A DNA stretch of 64,000 nt from Mucor racemosus (lineage: Eukaryota; Mucoromycota; Mucoromycetes; Mucorales; Mucoraceae): positions 186,001-250,000 of the forward strand of contig JAPEHQ010000014.1 of assembly GCA_027405735.1 (NCBI GenBank), given 5' to 3'. The position numbers were made by a program, and so were the translations under genes. Under the pieces are notes generated by a model, which ran no database searches, was not told where the DNA came from, and saw only the letters and a list, made by a program, of their open reading frames with translations. Positions 33,776-45,197 of this stretch are shown in pieces. Position 1 is the first letter of the stretch. Each line of letters opens with the position of its first letter.

Positions 33776-36700
33776 GAGTTGAAACTATTGTGAATATTAT
33801 AAAAAAGTAATATCTCAATTTAGGTGGTGCTCAATTTTTTAAATTCAACTTTAAGTAAATATTGGCCAATTTTGGTTAATATTTGGCTAGTGCACTTATA
33901 TTCTGGAATTAATATTTCTATTTTCCGAGAGATACTGTTGCATCATCAATGGCCTATAGAATGAAGGTACATCTCCTTTGAAGGTTTTACGTAATAATTT
34001 AACTCAATATTTGGTGATAACATTCGAAAAACTTTTAAAAATCATCTGAAATCTACTTTTTTACAACCATATCATGAAAAATCGATAACAGAAACCCTAT
34101 CTCAGCAAATTTTGATTCAACTAACTTCTAACTTTAAAGGAGAATAGAAACACATCTTTGACACTCTGCTGTCTGCTCTTAAAGGAAAACTTTTTAAATT
34201 TACGAAATTAAAGACTTAAAGAATTAAATTTAGAATTCAATATATTTATTGTATATATTCAAAGGAAAAAATAAGATAAATTCTCATCAAATGTATAATG
34301 GATCACGTATTTATATGTTTTTTAGAAGCGTGGATATAGGATAGATATCTAAGTTGACCAGAACTAGTGAAAGCAAGAGATCGAAAGTTAAGTATATAAA
34401 CAATATCTTTGATCTTTGATTGAATAATAAAATTAAATATTCTTCTAAATCATGAATTAGCTAATGTAGAATGTCCAGTACCTATTCCTAATTAGCTGAT
34501 TCTTAAAGAATATTCCAAACCTTAAACTAATTAACACAGAACCACTCATGCTTAATTCTCAATGTTGAAATAAAGTTAAAAGCATCATACATTCATACTT
34601 CCTGCTTTTACCACCGACTAAATTTGGATAATACATTTATAACTTTAAGTGTGAATGAAACCATCATCAATACTATTTTCATTATGTAATCCATAATGTG
34701 CATTAATCTATTCTACCCTAAACAGCAGTGTCTACAACTTATTGTGTGTTATTGAGGAAATCATCTCCAAATTACACCTGTAACTTACTGCGCATTTTTA
34801 TTGAAAGCAATTTAAATATGATCTCTATAAATACTAATCTTCTGTTGCACTGTATGCCACCAAGTACCTACTTTATCACCTTCTACAGTATTTGTCATGA
34901 ACCTGTCAAGCTTAATCTATTATTATAATACTACTATCCTTATTACATCACACATTATTACCTTATCCGAATTGCGTATCAATCTTCAGCTTATGCAAGA
35001 CATTCTATTATTACTACCCACACTGCGACACAACCAATGAACACACTACAATATCAACTTACTCACATTCAAGTTATAGAGTAATTCAGTAACACTGTGT
35101 CCCTGAAGTCTAGTTCATGAAGGGAATTAGACTCTTGAATAATTTAGTATAAATAACCATCTTATTTTTTATTTCTTTGTAAGTTCTCCTCATCATTTCC
35201 CTTATTATATATTCTGAAATAAACCTAAACATAACAAATAAGTCTGTCTGTGTCTCTTGCCCCTTATATAATACAATAACCCTGATACATATGGTACTTG
35301 ATGGCATACAACTTAGTATATAATTCATATTTTTGCTAATGGTTACTCTTGTTGTATTTGCATAAATAAATGTACCTTAAATCGTAGTTTAAATATGACA
35401 ATAAACTATACCTTAACATATTTAGCATATGTGTCATATAAACACTGTAAATGATTACCCTGATAATCACATAAGCTGTTGTATTCCACCTACTAGTATC
35501 ATACATTATCACCTTCTACAGTATCAATACATCTTATTACAATCTATTGACTACGACATGTATTGAAGTGCAAGTCTTGATATCGGATATAAGAAACTCC
35601 TAGCGTATCAAGTTTAATCCAATAATTACCAAGAACGCTTTGACCTCAACAATTATTATACCACATTAATTTCATCCCAGCTGTTAACCAATCAAGTAGT
35701 TATCAAATCAACATCCAAGCATATTTAGCGCAGCATTGAAACAAGACAACTCACAAGCTCTGCAAGAACGGTTAAATTATGATTGATCCATTTCAATCCA
35801 TAGATTACTATCAAACAGATCCAATGGTTCAATAGTGCCTTAAATTACATCTCAGGATCTCAATGTCAAATCAATATAAAAGGCCATACTTTTACATCTA
35901 AATAAACGATATCTTGTTTTTATTATACAGCTGAAGAACTGATTAATTACTCATTCTTTTATAATTGTATTCTTTTTTAAGTACTATTTATCAATCCTGA
36001 AAATATACGACGTAAGCTAAGTTCTGATAATCTAGACTTACAATAAAAGATAGAAAGTAAAGAATATTAATAATTAGTGTTGCCAAGAGCAACTAAAGAC
36101 TTTAGACTGATCATCTATATCTGAATATAATTACATTAGCATAAGTGAGGATTGATACTAAATTTTAGTGTGAGAACACTGTTCTAGACAGGTGTGTAAG
36201 CAATCCTTAAATCAAATATAAATAGCAGTAGGCATTCACCCTTCATTTGATTTTTCCATCTCGTTTTTATATTTAATAAAGATTGACCAATTCTCACGTA
36301 CTTATCTTTCTTTTTTATTATCTACATTTACAACAACTCTTCCAAAAAAAGCCGAACAATCTCCGGAAGCGGCCACCTAATGATATTTCCAAGCTTTAAA
36401 TCTCTAAAAAAATTACTGGACAGCCCGGACGCGGTTGTTTAAATATTGCAAGCAGCTATAAGATGCAGGTATCGAAATTTTATACAAAAATTAAGGTTTG
36501 ACTGTATTATTGCTATTAATTATTCAAAGGCTTATTTTAAGTAAAAAAACATAAATACAACATACAACATTATTAGCCTAATAACGGATTTAACTTGTTG
36601 AAAAGTATAAGATGATACAAACAAATTCAAAAAAAGTCCATAAAATCACAAATTTAAAGGATTTATATATAAAAGCACTACGGCCGACCTGTGCTGCACA

Positions 36701-36786
36701 AGATGATTTTGTTGTGCCCAGGTTTGCTGCACACTATAGTCTGAGCTGTTGTTCCAATTGCATATGGTTAAAAAGATAACAATATG
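33776..36786. other. Gene-free region with strongly skewed composition
   Basis: From about 34430 to 35960 the plus strand is conspicuously poor in G, the opposite of 8990-10330. TATA-like boxes followed by polyadenylation-like AATAAA occur near 35880-35910 and 36220-36285, which fits degraded LTRs. A possible solo LTR spans about 36171-36332 (TGTGAGAAC ... ACA) but no target duplication was verified. GC-rich patch at 36350-36440. Confidence 0.35.
35474..35565 (+). repeat. Short repeat family D, copy 1
   Basis: Matches 40107-40195 directly: TTGTATTCCACCTA, then TATCATACATTATCACCTTC versus the diverged copy, AGTATCAATACATCTTA and TTGACTACGACATGTAT. A third partial copy of the central part occurs at 34870-34895. 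Confidence 0.7.
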
Positions 36787-37011
36787 CACATGGGCTCAAC
36801 AAAAAAAAACTGCACACGAGCATAATAAAAAGCCTGTATGTATGTGCAGAATTATAGATTCTGTCCATGTGCATGACATTAATCCCATGTGTGCATAATA
36901 GTAGAAGAATTGCCCATAAGCATACCATTATCCCTATTTGTGCATAATAATAAAATCTGACCATGAGCATAATAAGCTGATGGTATGCGCACAAATTGGT
37001 TTGTACATGAG
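36787..37011 (+). repeat. Degenerate minisatellite, units of about 22-27 bp
   Basis: About nine tandem units, each starting with CATAAT-like sequence (exact GCATAATA at 36820, 36893, 36942 and 36967) and ending in ATGTG, ATGAG or similar. Spacings of the exact core are 73, 49 and 25, close to multiples of 24.5. The repetition explains the two overlapping hydrophobic minus-strand frames at 36734-37103. Confidence 0.6.
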
Positions 37012-37810
37012 CTTCGTGCCGTTCTCAAAACTCCATTGCATATTTTACTGGAATAATGGGTTTTTAAATTACATTTGCTTTTATTAATATAGATTATGGA
37101 CAATGCAATTTAATACATTGCTGATGTCGAGCCATACACCCAAGAGCCAATATATTTATGATTATCATTATTTGTAAATATGTATACAGTTATAATGTTT
37201 GCAACAACAATGGTTTTTACTCGAGCATAAATTTAAATAACCATTACTGCTTAAATTTACATGCAAGCCAAATCTAAAGTTATATATGTTACATTATCAC
37301 ACATAAAAATTAAACAAATTAACTTTCTTTAAACTTATTACTATTTTAGTTTACAATTGTTAACTGTAAAAAGATTTATTTTTAAGTATAGCTACAATCG
37401 AAGCTATAATTATTAGGCAAGACATCAGATTATTCTTTTTTTGTATTTCTACATTATTTGAAATTTTATCACTTTTCTGGAACATTTCGTGGGTTTGTAG
37501 TAGCCAGTTTCATTGCCTTCGATTTGATCTGGTAATCAAGAAATATGTCCAACAATACAGTAGTAAATAATGATATTTGATCTTAGATCATAGAATGCGG
37601 TTAAATGAAAATATCAATCTCTAATATAAACTGCTACCTACTATATTAAAAACATTAACCCTTTATGTTAGCATACGTATTCAGATAAAAGAAAAGAATA
37701 CCAGCTTGATAGTCTGAGATGCCTTATCAACCGGTTGCAATGAAATGACACGTTTTATAGACCAAAGTTGCCATTGTCATTTTAGAAAAATAACTGATCT
37801 CGATTCGTAC

Positions 37811-39790
37811 CTGAATCTCGCTCCATAAGGACTGAGTTCCAATCAGATCCCAATAAGCATTACGAGGAAACTCTATATTGCTGGTGCCTGTAAAAGGAAG
37901 TATTCCTGATCAAAATACAACCTTCTACAACACGACACCTATGATATAAAGCTGTACTTATGTTGCATTAATAAAATATTCCAAAACTCCTGCTCATAAA
38001 AACGCAGTTGCAGTAATTCTAGATAAGGAATCACATCCCATAAAAATAAGCTCAGTTGCATTTTAAATTATAACTGGAATGTTGAAAGATCAACATCCAT
38101 CTAATGATATTCTATCATATCAAACAAAGTATCAACATCTCAACCAAGTATCTTATAAAAGAATGTCAATAAAAGACATTATGATTGAACACCTGTAAAA
38201 TAGGCATCAACACACAAACATCCACTATTTTACAATTCCTATAAATATAGCATACTTTATGAAGATATCATTCTTTTTCTTCAGATTTCTTTTAATGACA
38301 ATAAAACGGTGGAAAGACTATAATTGTATTTATCAACGCTTTTATTTTTTATTTTATTTTTTATTTTTATAAAATTACTTCAATTTTATTGCACCGGTAA
38401 ATAATATCATTGGAATATGAAAACAAAAAGAGAGAAACAACACACGTAGAGAAGGATTTCCAAGGCTTTACATTATTTAGCGCAATTAAAACCCTGCTAA
38501 ATTGCACATTTCAGCCAATGTAAAAGCAGCATTACAGTGCATCAACCCATAAACTAAACAAAATAGGCAATATCTGTTATCATCATAAAAACATGCATTC
38601 TCTATTTTCTACCAGAAAAACCGGCTGTCATATCATACATTCATTAAAAAATTGCAAAAGCAAAACCGTAGAACGACGCCATAATTGAGCATAGCAAGAT
38701 TGAATGGCTACGTCTCTTATACTATGGTACAGTATATGTAAGTTTTAAATAAAAAGGCGTTTTTTAAACTTTTCTTACATTTAACCACATATCGTCTGAA
38801 AATTCAGTTTTTGTAGCGGACATTTTCGGGACTCATTTTACCCTTACCAACACTCATGATTTTGATCTAAAAACAGAAAAATCAAATTTTGATACCAAAA
38901 TCGACGTTAAAACATACTACATTGTGAGAGAAAATTGTGGCCATGACTTATACAAATTTTATAAAAGCTTAATATTAAATGTTAAGTAACGAAACTTAGC
39001 ATTTTTGGCTCAAAAACGGTTTTTTAATTAAAGGAATTTCATGTAATATTTTGCAATAAAAATGTTTGTTATTTTTTATTGAGCAAATAGAGCACTAAAT
39101 TCTGTATATGTGTATATTTTTTGTTTTTATAATTGGTAGTATAATTAACTCTAGATTTGCAAAACCAGAAAAAAAAAATTAAAAAATGTCAAAATTGATG
39201 ATCTGGACAAAAATAATTTTTTAAATTAATATTCCGCTTATAAGCCTTGCTAGTCTTAAAAATAAGAGATTTTACAACATTTGAAAACTTTTTCAAGAAT
39301 TAATGATTCTGTACCCACTTGATTCAAGCTTATTACTGTAAATATTTATACATGTTAATATTGTGTGATAGTTTATTTGGTGATAATATAGTCTTACTTT
39401 ATAATCATTGTGCTAGAGGTGATTTACATTAAGTTTTAGTGTCACCTCCCCAATATCATAAACATAAACGTGGCCATCACTGGAACCTATTGCCGCCTTT
39501 TTACTCTTTTTGCCCCAAGCCAATCTATTCAATGCTTCACCAGAACCGACTTAAGTACTTATAAATGGTTCCTCATATTTGCATTCAAATTCCATAAATT
39601 AAATTGACTTGTTCCATCGTTCCATCAACAGTAGTATCAAATGTATCATCAGTCTGCCTTCTTATGATAAATTCCGCCAATCTGAAATCAGAAACATCCC
39701 ATTGTCATTGTTATAAGCTATGGAAAGCTTGGTTTTTAATAATACAGCAATTAAATAAAAGACAAAATGGTACTAATCGCACATGGTGAG
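37811..39790 (-). pseudogene. Decayed cytoplasmic dynein intermediate-chain gene, copy 1
   Basis: Reading the minus strand, 39715-39440 encodes, through stops and frameshifts, pieces matching the C-terminal WD40 part of dynein intermediate chain: FDTTVDGT, FNLWNLNAN, ALNRLAWGKKSKKAAIGSS, DGHVYVYDIGE. After a gap that contains repeat A (38729-39326), a well-formed exon at 37887-37811 has an acceptor (TTTACAG), a donor (CAG|GTACGA) and reads IEFPRNAYWDLIG...LWSEIQ, like the VPRNDEW...LAEIN that follows YDVGE in animal dynein intermediate chain. A lost base in NANTEEP and at least one stop break the frame. The intact protein recruits dynein cargo through dynactin; this copy cannot encode it. Family inferred from remembered motifs. 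Confidence 0.65.
38729..39326 (-). repeat. Dispersed repeat family A, copy 2
   Basis: Inverted relative to 8323-8923 (see there). It lies between two exon-like pieces of the dynein pseudogene, so it is either inside a former intron or inserted after decay began. Confidence 0.8.
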
Positions 39791-40106
39791 TATTCAACGT
39801 CTAGTTGAATTTAATGAAGAATGCTTTTGAACCCTTTTGGAGATCCTGGAGCAAACACAACATCTTGGTCCTGTAATTTCTATCCATCAAAATGTCGCGA
39901 TTTGAACCACACAATAAAAGTACCGTTTATCAATCTTGACCTCATTTTACATTGAACATCAGTTTTTAATTTACCAGTTGTATTTCCTCTGATTCATTAA
40001 TATTCAGTCATATTTAACGATTATTTGTAGCATTGCCAAAAAAAAAAAAAAAAAAAAAAGAATAAATGCTTCAAGAGTTTTCTGTATATCAAATTATGCG
40101 ATTTAG

Positions 40107-40195
40107 TAGCAATTGTTGTATTCCACCTAGTATCATTGTACATTATCATCTTCTATAGTATCAATACATCTTACAGTCTTTTGACTACGACATGT
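40107..40195 (+). repeat. Short repeat family D, copy 2
   Basis: Direct match to 35474-35565. A run of 21 A precedes it at 40039-40059. Confidence 0.7.
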
Positions 40196-40531
40196 ATAAG
40201 AAATATTGTTAAGACGCAAAGAGGCGTTGATATCATGGTTTTCCAGATTCTTGTTCATTAAAACTTAATGAATAAAAGTGTAATTTTCTAAAAATCGAAT
40301 ATATTAATGCATATAATATCAGAAAAGGGAAATACATTATTTTGTTAATATTATTTTATATTGTTATTGTGTACATATTAATTTTTATTTAATGACTACA
40401 GCGTGCAATAACAGAGATTTTTTAAAATAAAAAGAGAAAAAGAAGATACGATATTGGGGTATATGAAAATGTAATTTTTTTAAATGAATAATTAAATGTA
40501 GCAATGCTGATTAAATGGAAGAGGAAAAATC

Positions 40532-43500
40532 TCAAGCAGAATGTCTTCGTTGTTGTGTTTGTCTTGTTATAGTTTGAATGGCATTTACACGAGGTAAAAC
40601 AACATCAGCATACGTTGGAGGTGGCACTGGAATAAATGTTGGAGAAGAGGGAGATTCATTAACTAGAATATCATCATCGTTATCTCTTCTTAGCATTTCT
40701 TCCAAGGTAGGTGCAGTTGGTATCACATTCATTTCTTCCAAAGATGGTTGACTACTGGAAGCAAAATACATTGGATGTCGACTATTAGACCCGCTGCCGC
40801 AGAGATCCTCGCTTTCTTGATAATAATACGGTATAGAATGTGGGTTAATTGATGGGGGCGGAGGTGGGTAAAATGCCTGATTTTGCATTTGTAGTTTCTC
40901 CCCATTGTGAGCGCCAGTCAATGATACAACCTCATCTAATGGAGTAGTTACTGGCGTGGTAATTTCTGGTGTTTGTGGTTGAGTATCTGTAGTTTGTGAG
41001 TCATCATTCTCACTGTAAAGTGTATTAATAATTTGCTCTTGCTTATGATGGTCTTTATACACTAGAGGAACAATCTTTCTAATGTCGTCGTAAAGCATAG
41101 GTTTCCATAATGGCTCATGCAGACAATGATCCAAATATAAAGTGCTTATAAGATGTGCATCTCTTGAAGTAATTCTGTCCAGAGTAGCATCAGCATTATT
41201 GGATAATCTTAACTCTAAAAGTTCAATTCCCTCATTTTGCAATGGTTGTGTTGTACTTGGTGGCCGACTAAGGTTATTATTGAGATCTAGCCACGTTTTC
41301 AGTTTGTTGTTGTTCTCTAAATGCCTCAGATACACCAAGCCAATGGCAAATGTTATAAAAGGTAAAGGTATAAGCGTGTATGTTTGATACAGACCTGCTT
41401 TCAAACTTAAAATCAAAATCATCATGGCTTGAAAGACAATGAGCGATAGCATTATGATACGATACAATAAAGGCCATATTCTTCCATGTGTTTCAGTTTT
41501 TGTTACATAAATATACATTAGTTTGTATTTAAATGTAGTAGTGGCCAGCCCAAAGTAGATCAATGCAAATGGTAGCACAATAGGAGCTGTTACAGAATAT
41601 ACCAAGGCAGCAGTAAAGAAGGAAATGATCAGCCCATAGTTTTTAGCATATTGGAATGGAGGTGGTGATCCAATAATGTCATCTAATTGACGAGGCGTAT
41701 ATCTATAGCTTCCTGCAAAACGGTTAGGCAGTGCTACAATAAACAACAACGGCGCCACTTGCAGTAATTCAAAAACAACACCAACAGAACGTAAACAAAC
41801 ATAATTAATCCAAAATGAGGAAACATCAGACATATTTTTAGCAATCTGCACAACGTAATCAGAGAATCGTTTACTTTTGAGGGTTCCTACTAATGTCAAT
41901 GCTGTAATTTGGCCAACAATTCCGAGCATAATATTAACCAACGTAAAAATTACAAGATTGTTGGCCACAAAGAACATGTATAGTTTCCATAAGATCTTTT
42001 GCTCAATTATCGTGTTAGTTTTATAAGCTTGTTGTCGAGAAATTAAACCAAGAAGCTTTGGTAAATATGCTTGAAATAAAACCATTAAAAGTGGAGTAAG
42101 ATATGACTGAATTAATCCCATGAGCAACTCATTCTTCTTGATGATTTTGTTTGCTTCTTTGAATAAACGAATAAAATTGATCAAATTCGAACCAACCGCT
42201 AGCATGGCAATTGGAATAGACCAAACAAAAACAATAGAAAAGAAAAGACCATAACCAAACCAACGTTTTAGCTCTGCAGTATGGCGATCAATATTCATAT
42301 TAGGCCATATTATATCTTCAGGCTGTGGTGCTAATCTTAATCGTACGCACTGTTTAGTAACTAGAGTAGCTTGTTCTTTACGCCGTTTTTCCATTTCATC
42401 TTGTATAGATACAAATGCTTTATGTGCTTTAAAAACACTGGAAAATACAGCCCATCCGTAATTACAATCCTGTAATTTGGATCTGTTTCGTTTGATGGCT
42501 GCATCTAATGAAAGAGCACGTTCTGTGTAATAGTTGATCGCATCAATTCGTTTCGATTTCCAATTTAGTCTAATCATTGGTCGTTTCAGTTTTGAAATTG
42601 CTCTTGCTAATTCATCTAATAGTATTACAGGATTAACAATTGTATCAACATGCTTATCATAACAACAAGAATACCTGGTTCGAGATTGTTGTGCTTGAAC
42701 TGTTCTTGTTTTATTCGAGACATATAAGGATTCATTACTCGCTCCAAAGATTGTATGATGCGATTGTAATCATTAACTAGAAAATATATTCTAGGATTGT
42801 ATTTACCCGAAAGCACTTGCTCACAAGGTAAATCTGACATGCTATCAATCATTTGTTTCATTTCAACATTTGGCGTAAATATCGCATTACTATTCGATCG
42901 ACGAGGAGGCCTATTCGATAAATTATTATTATTAAAATGAACTAGTAGCGTTCTTTTTATCAAATCATCTTTTTGATGTTGCAATAATTCTGTTGGAGAT
43001 AGTGATGAGAGCTGTGCTTTCAATTTGATCTCTTGTTGCAGGTAGTGTTTTCGACGAAATTGAAGGAATGCTTCAGAGGATCTAAATAGCTGCAAGATAA
43101 TGATAGCCGAGAAAAACCAAGTTGCAATGGTCGGTGACCAATACCATAGCGCATTTGTCTTTTTACTCTGTTTTCCTGATTGATAATTCATTGCTGAAAT
43201 CGACATGAAATCTAAACCGGGGGCTGGTGGCCAATCACTAATGTTGGTGTAACAAGTGGCGGATTTATGGTTAGAAACATGAGCGTTATTTGCCATAAAT
43301 ATTTGTATCTTACCCGGTATTATACGTTGCCAGAATATTTACAGGAAGAAAGACAAACATGGATATTATAGTCAATATAATAATGAGTTGTCTAAGCATT
43401 CTTGTAAAATAAATAAAGACAAAACCATCAAATCCAATGATTTGTAATAGAGCATCATCTTTGATTTTGAATACAGGCTTTATCCAATCAAGCCATCCTG

Positions 43501-43786
43501 GGTTTAGCCTTGTGGGCCTCCTTAAACTGTTTTAGATAATAAATTTAATATTTACAATGTTTATCACAAATGCTTAATTCTTTGAATTTCTTCGTTCTTA
43601 CTCAGATTTACATAATTTGGTTTTCGGTGCGTATATAAAGGCATGTCTCGGTCTCAACCAACTAAATAAAATCAACACAGATACAGTAAAACATAAATTA
43701 ATACATAGTTGAATAAGCATCGCCTTGAGGTTAACAGAATCCTCCAGCTTTTGCTGCTCTCTAAATGAGCTGTCAATGTCATCCAT
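40532..43786 (-). CDS. CSC1/OSCA-type calcium-permeable channel (DUF221/RSN1 family, 1014 aa)
   Basis: Four exons, minus strand: 43786-43602, 43526-43314, 43237-42675, 42615-40532, total 3045 nt in frame. The layout is that of the family: first helix in residues 20-45 (LCINLCFTVSVLILFSWL), two further N-terminal helices (LIIILTIISMFVFLPVNI; IATWFFSAIIILQLF), a cytosolic PHM7-like region (about 195-410), then the conserved membrane block from about 420 to 720 (IPIAMLAVGSNLINF, AYLPKLLGLISR, PLLFIVALP, PIVLPFALIYFGLA). These proteins are osmo- or mechanosensitive cation channels. The long C-terminal tail (about 720-1014) is soluble, rich in Pro/Ser/Thr and contains PPPPPSINPHSIPYYY and VPPPTYADV. 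In-frame stop after NILATYNTG shows that the second intron is real. Which paralogue (Csc1, Phm7, Rsn1) is not decided. Confidence 0.9.
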
Positions 43787-45197
43787 GTATTAGCTATTTG
43801 GACTTATTTATCTATTATGATTTGTGTGTGTAAATATGGTTTCAGTAGTAGGGAAATGAAGAATGATGAAGAGGACTTAAGTTGTAGAACATGAGAACCT
43901 CGAATCATTGCTCTCAAATTTAACAGAAAGAGAAAGGGAGGAAGCCAGTCATTTGTGGTACCGTTACACTAACTGATGAATATGTATATGAGTATTAAAC
44001 TGATCTATTCAAGAAATTTATATTCATATTACAACATAAACGGTTAATGGACAAGTGACAATACACACAATTGCTATAAAAAATGTAATATAAGCTTTTA
44101 AAGTCAAATATATACCAAAAAAGATCTTCAATTAAAAAATAAACTGCAGTAATACATTACTTTTTCATCCGTTTAGGCTTCAATTTGTGTAGTTTGCAGC
44201 TGTTTAGTCGTACAAATTACAATATTTAACACCACAACAAATAATCCTGCTTTAGTCACCATCACTAATACTCTGAGATGAATGTCCTTTCATCTTTTAT
44301 CTGAACGCTTGCTGCTGGGAAGCAATTGTGTATGGTTCGGGAGGCAAAATTTGATCTACTACTTCAAATACCATTCCCCTTAAAGAAAGGGTAGTAATCG
44401 GTTAATTTTTCCTAAATTGTTGTAGAAAAAAAAACATGCACATATAATGGACATGTTATAAAGCTGATTAATGCTTTAATTACATGTTAAAAAGCCTTAT
44501 TTATTACTTGAAAACTCTTTGAATTTACTAAAAGTTTATTTTGAGGTCTCAAGAAAAAAGAAGCGTTTTTCAGATATACGATTTAAAATTCAAAATACTG
44601 GCTTATGATGTGTAAGAATAGAAAATTGACTGATAGGCAGTTTATTTGGTAGCGCTTTCTAGCTCAAAATACTGATTTACGATATATTATGATAGTCCGT
44701 AGCTATAATCACTGACGAATCAAACAAAATATTTGATGGTTTATTATACATTACACCTTCAAAATACTACTATTATTACACTGTTTAGTATACATAGAAT
44801 AAATGGCTATTGGAAAATTATAAACTTATACACACAGCCAAGGCAGTTTTCCATTCTATTTCATGTGTTTTCCCTAATTTCCAATTGCAAAAATCTCTTA
44901 AAACGGTGTCTTTATTAGTATTGTGCTAGATTTAGTCATTTATTTACCAGTATAATAACTAATATACAATTATTTATGATAATAAAGCTTTTCCTTGATA
45001 TAAAACTCTTGGATAGAACATAGAAAACCATAATTTGGTAGTATTCTATGGACATGCAGTGAAGCGATCGAAAAGTGCGTAAATAAACTGTAAGCACCGC
45101 ATTATTTGCATAAAACAGTCTCAAGTAGATGAGTGTTCTGGGCAATATGCAAATAGAAACATTTTTGTTGTTTATTGTTGCAAAATCAACAAAGAAA
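43787..45197. other. Intergenic, divergent genes
   Basis: Promoter region for the minus-strand channel gene and the plus-strand F-box gene. Contains one isolated exon-like stretch (44297-44378, listed separately). Otherwise AT-rich without protein-like frames. Confidence 0.4.
44297..44378 (-). pseudogene. Orphan exon-like fragment
   Basis: On the minus strand an acceptor (CTTTAAG) is followed by an open stretch ending in TAA at 44297: GMVFEVVDQILPPEPYTIAS then QQQAFR. The residue composition is protein-like, and unlike its surroundings, but no upstream exon is visible. It may be a relic of a deleted gene or the last exon of a gene I cannot reconstruct. Confidence 0.25.

Noticed and set aside
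36171..36332. Complete solo LTR with TG...CA ends
   Set aside because: Ends fit loosely, but no target-site duplication or second copy could be shown, so it is only mentioned as possible.
36734..37103. Hydrophobic minus-strand frames resembling membrane peptides
   Set aside because: Explained by the degenerate minisatellite at 36787-37011.
45129..45197. Upstream extension of the F-box protein
   Set aside because: The extra 23 residues are hydrophobic and precede a start that lies directly at the F-box; the shorter form is more typical.
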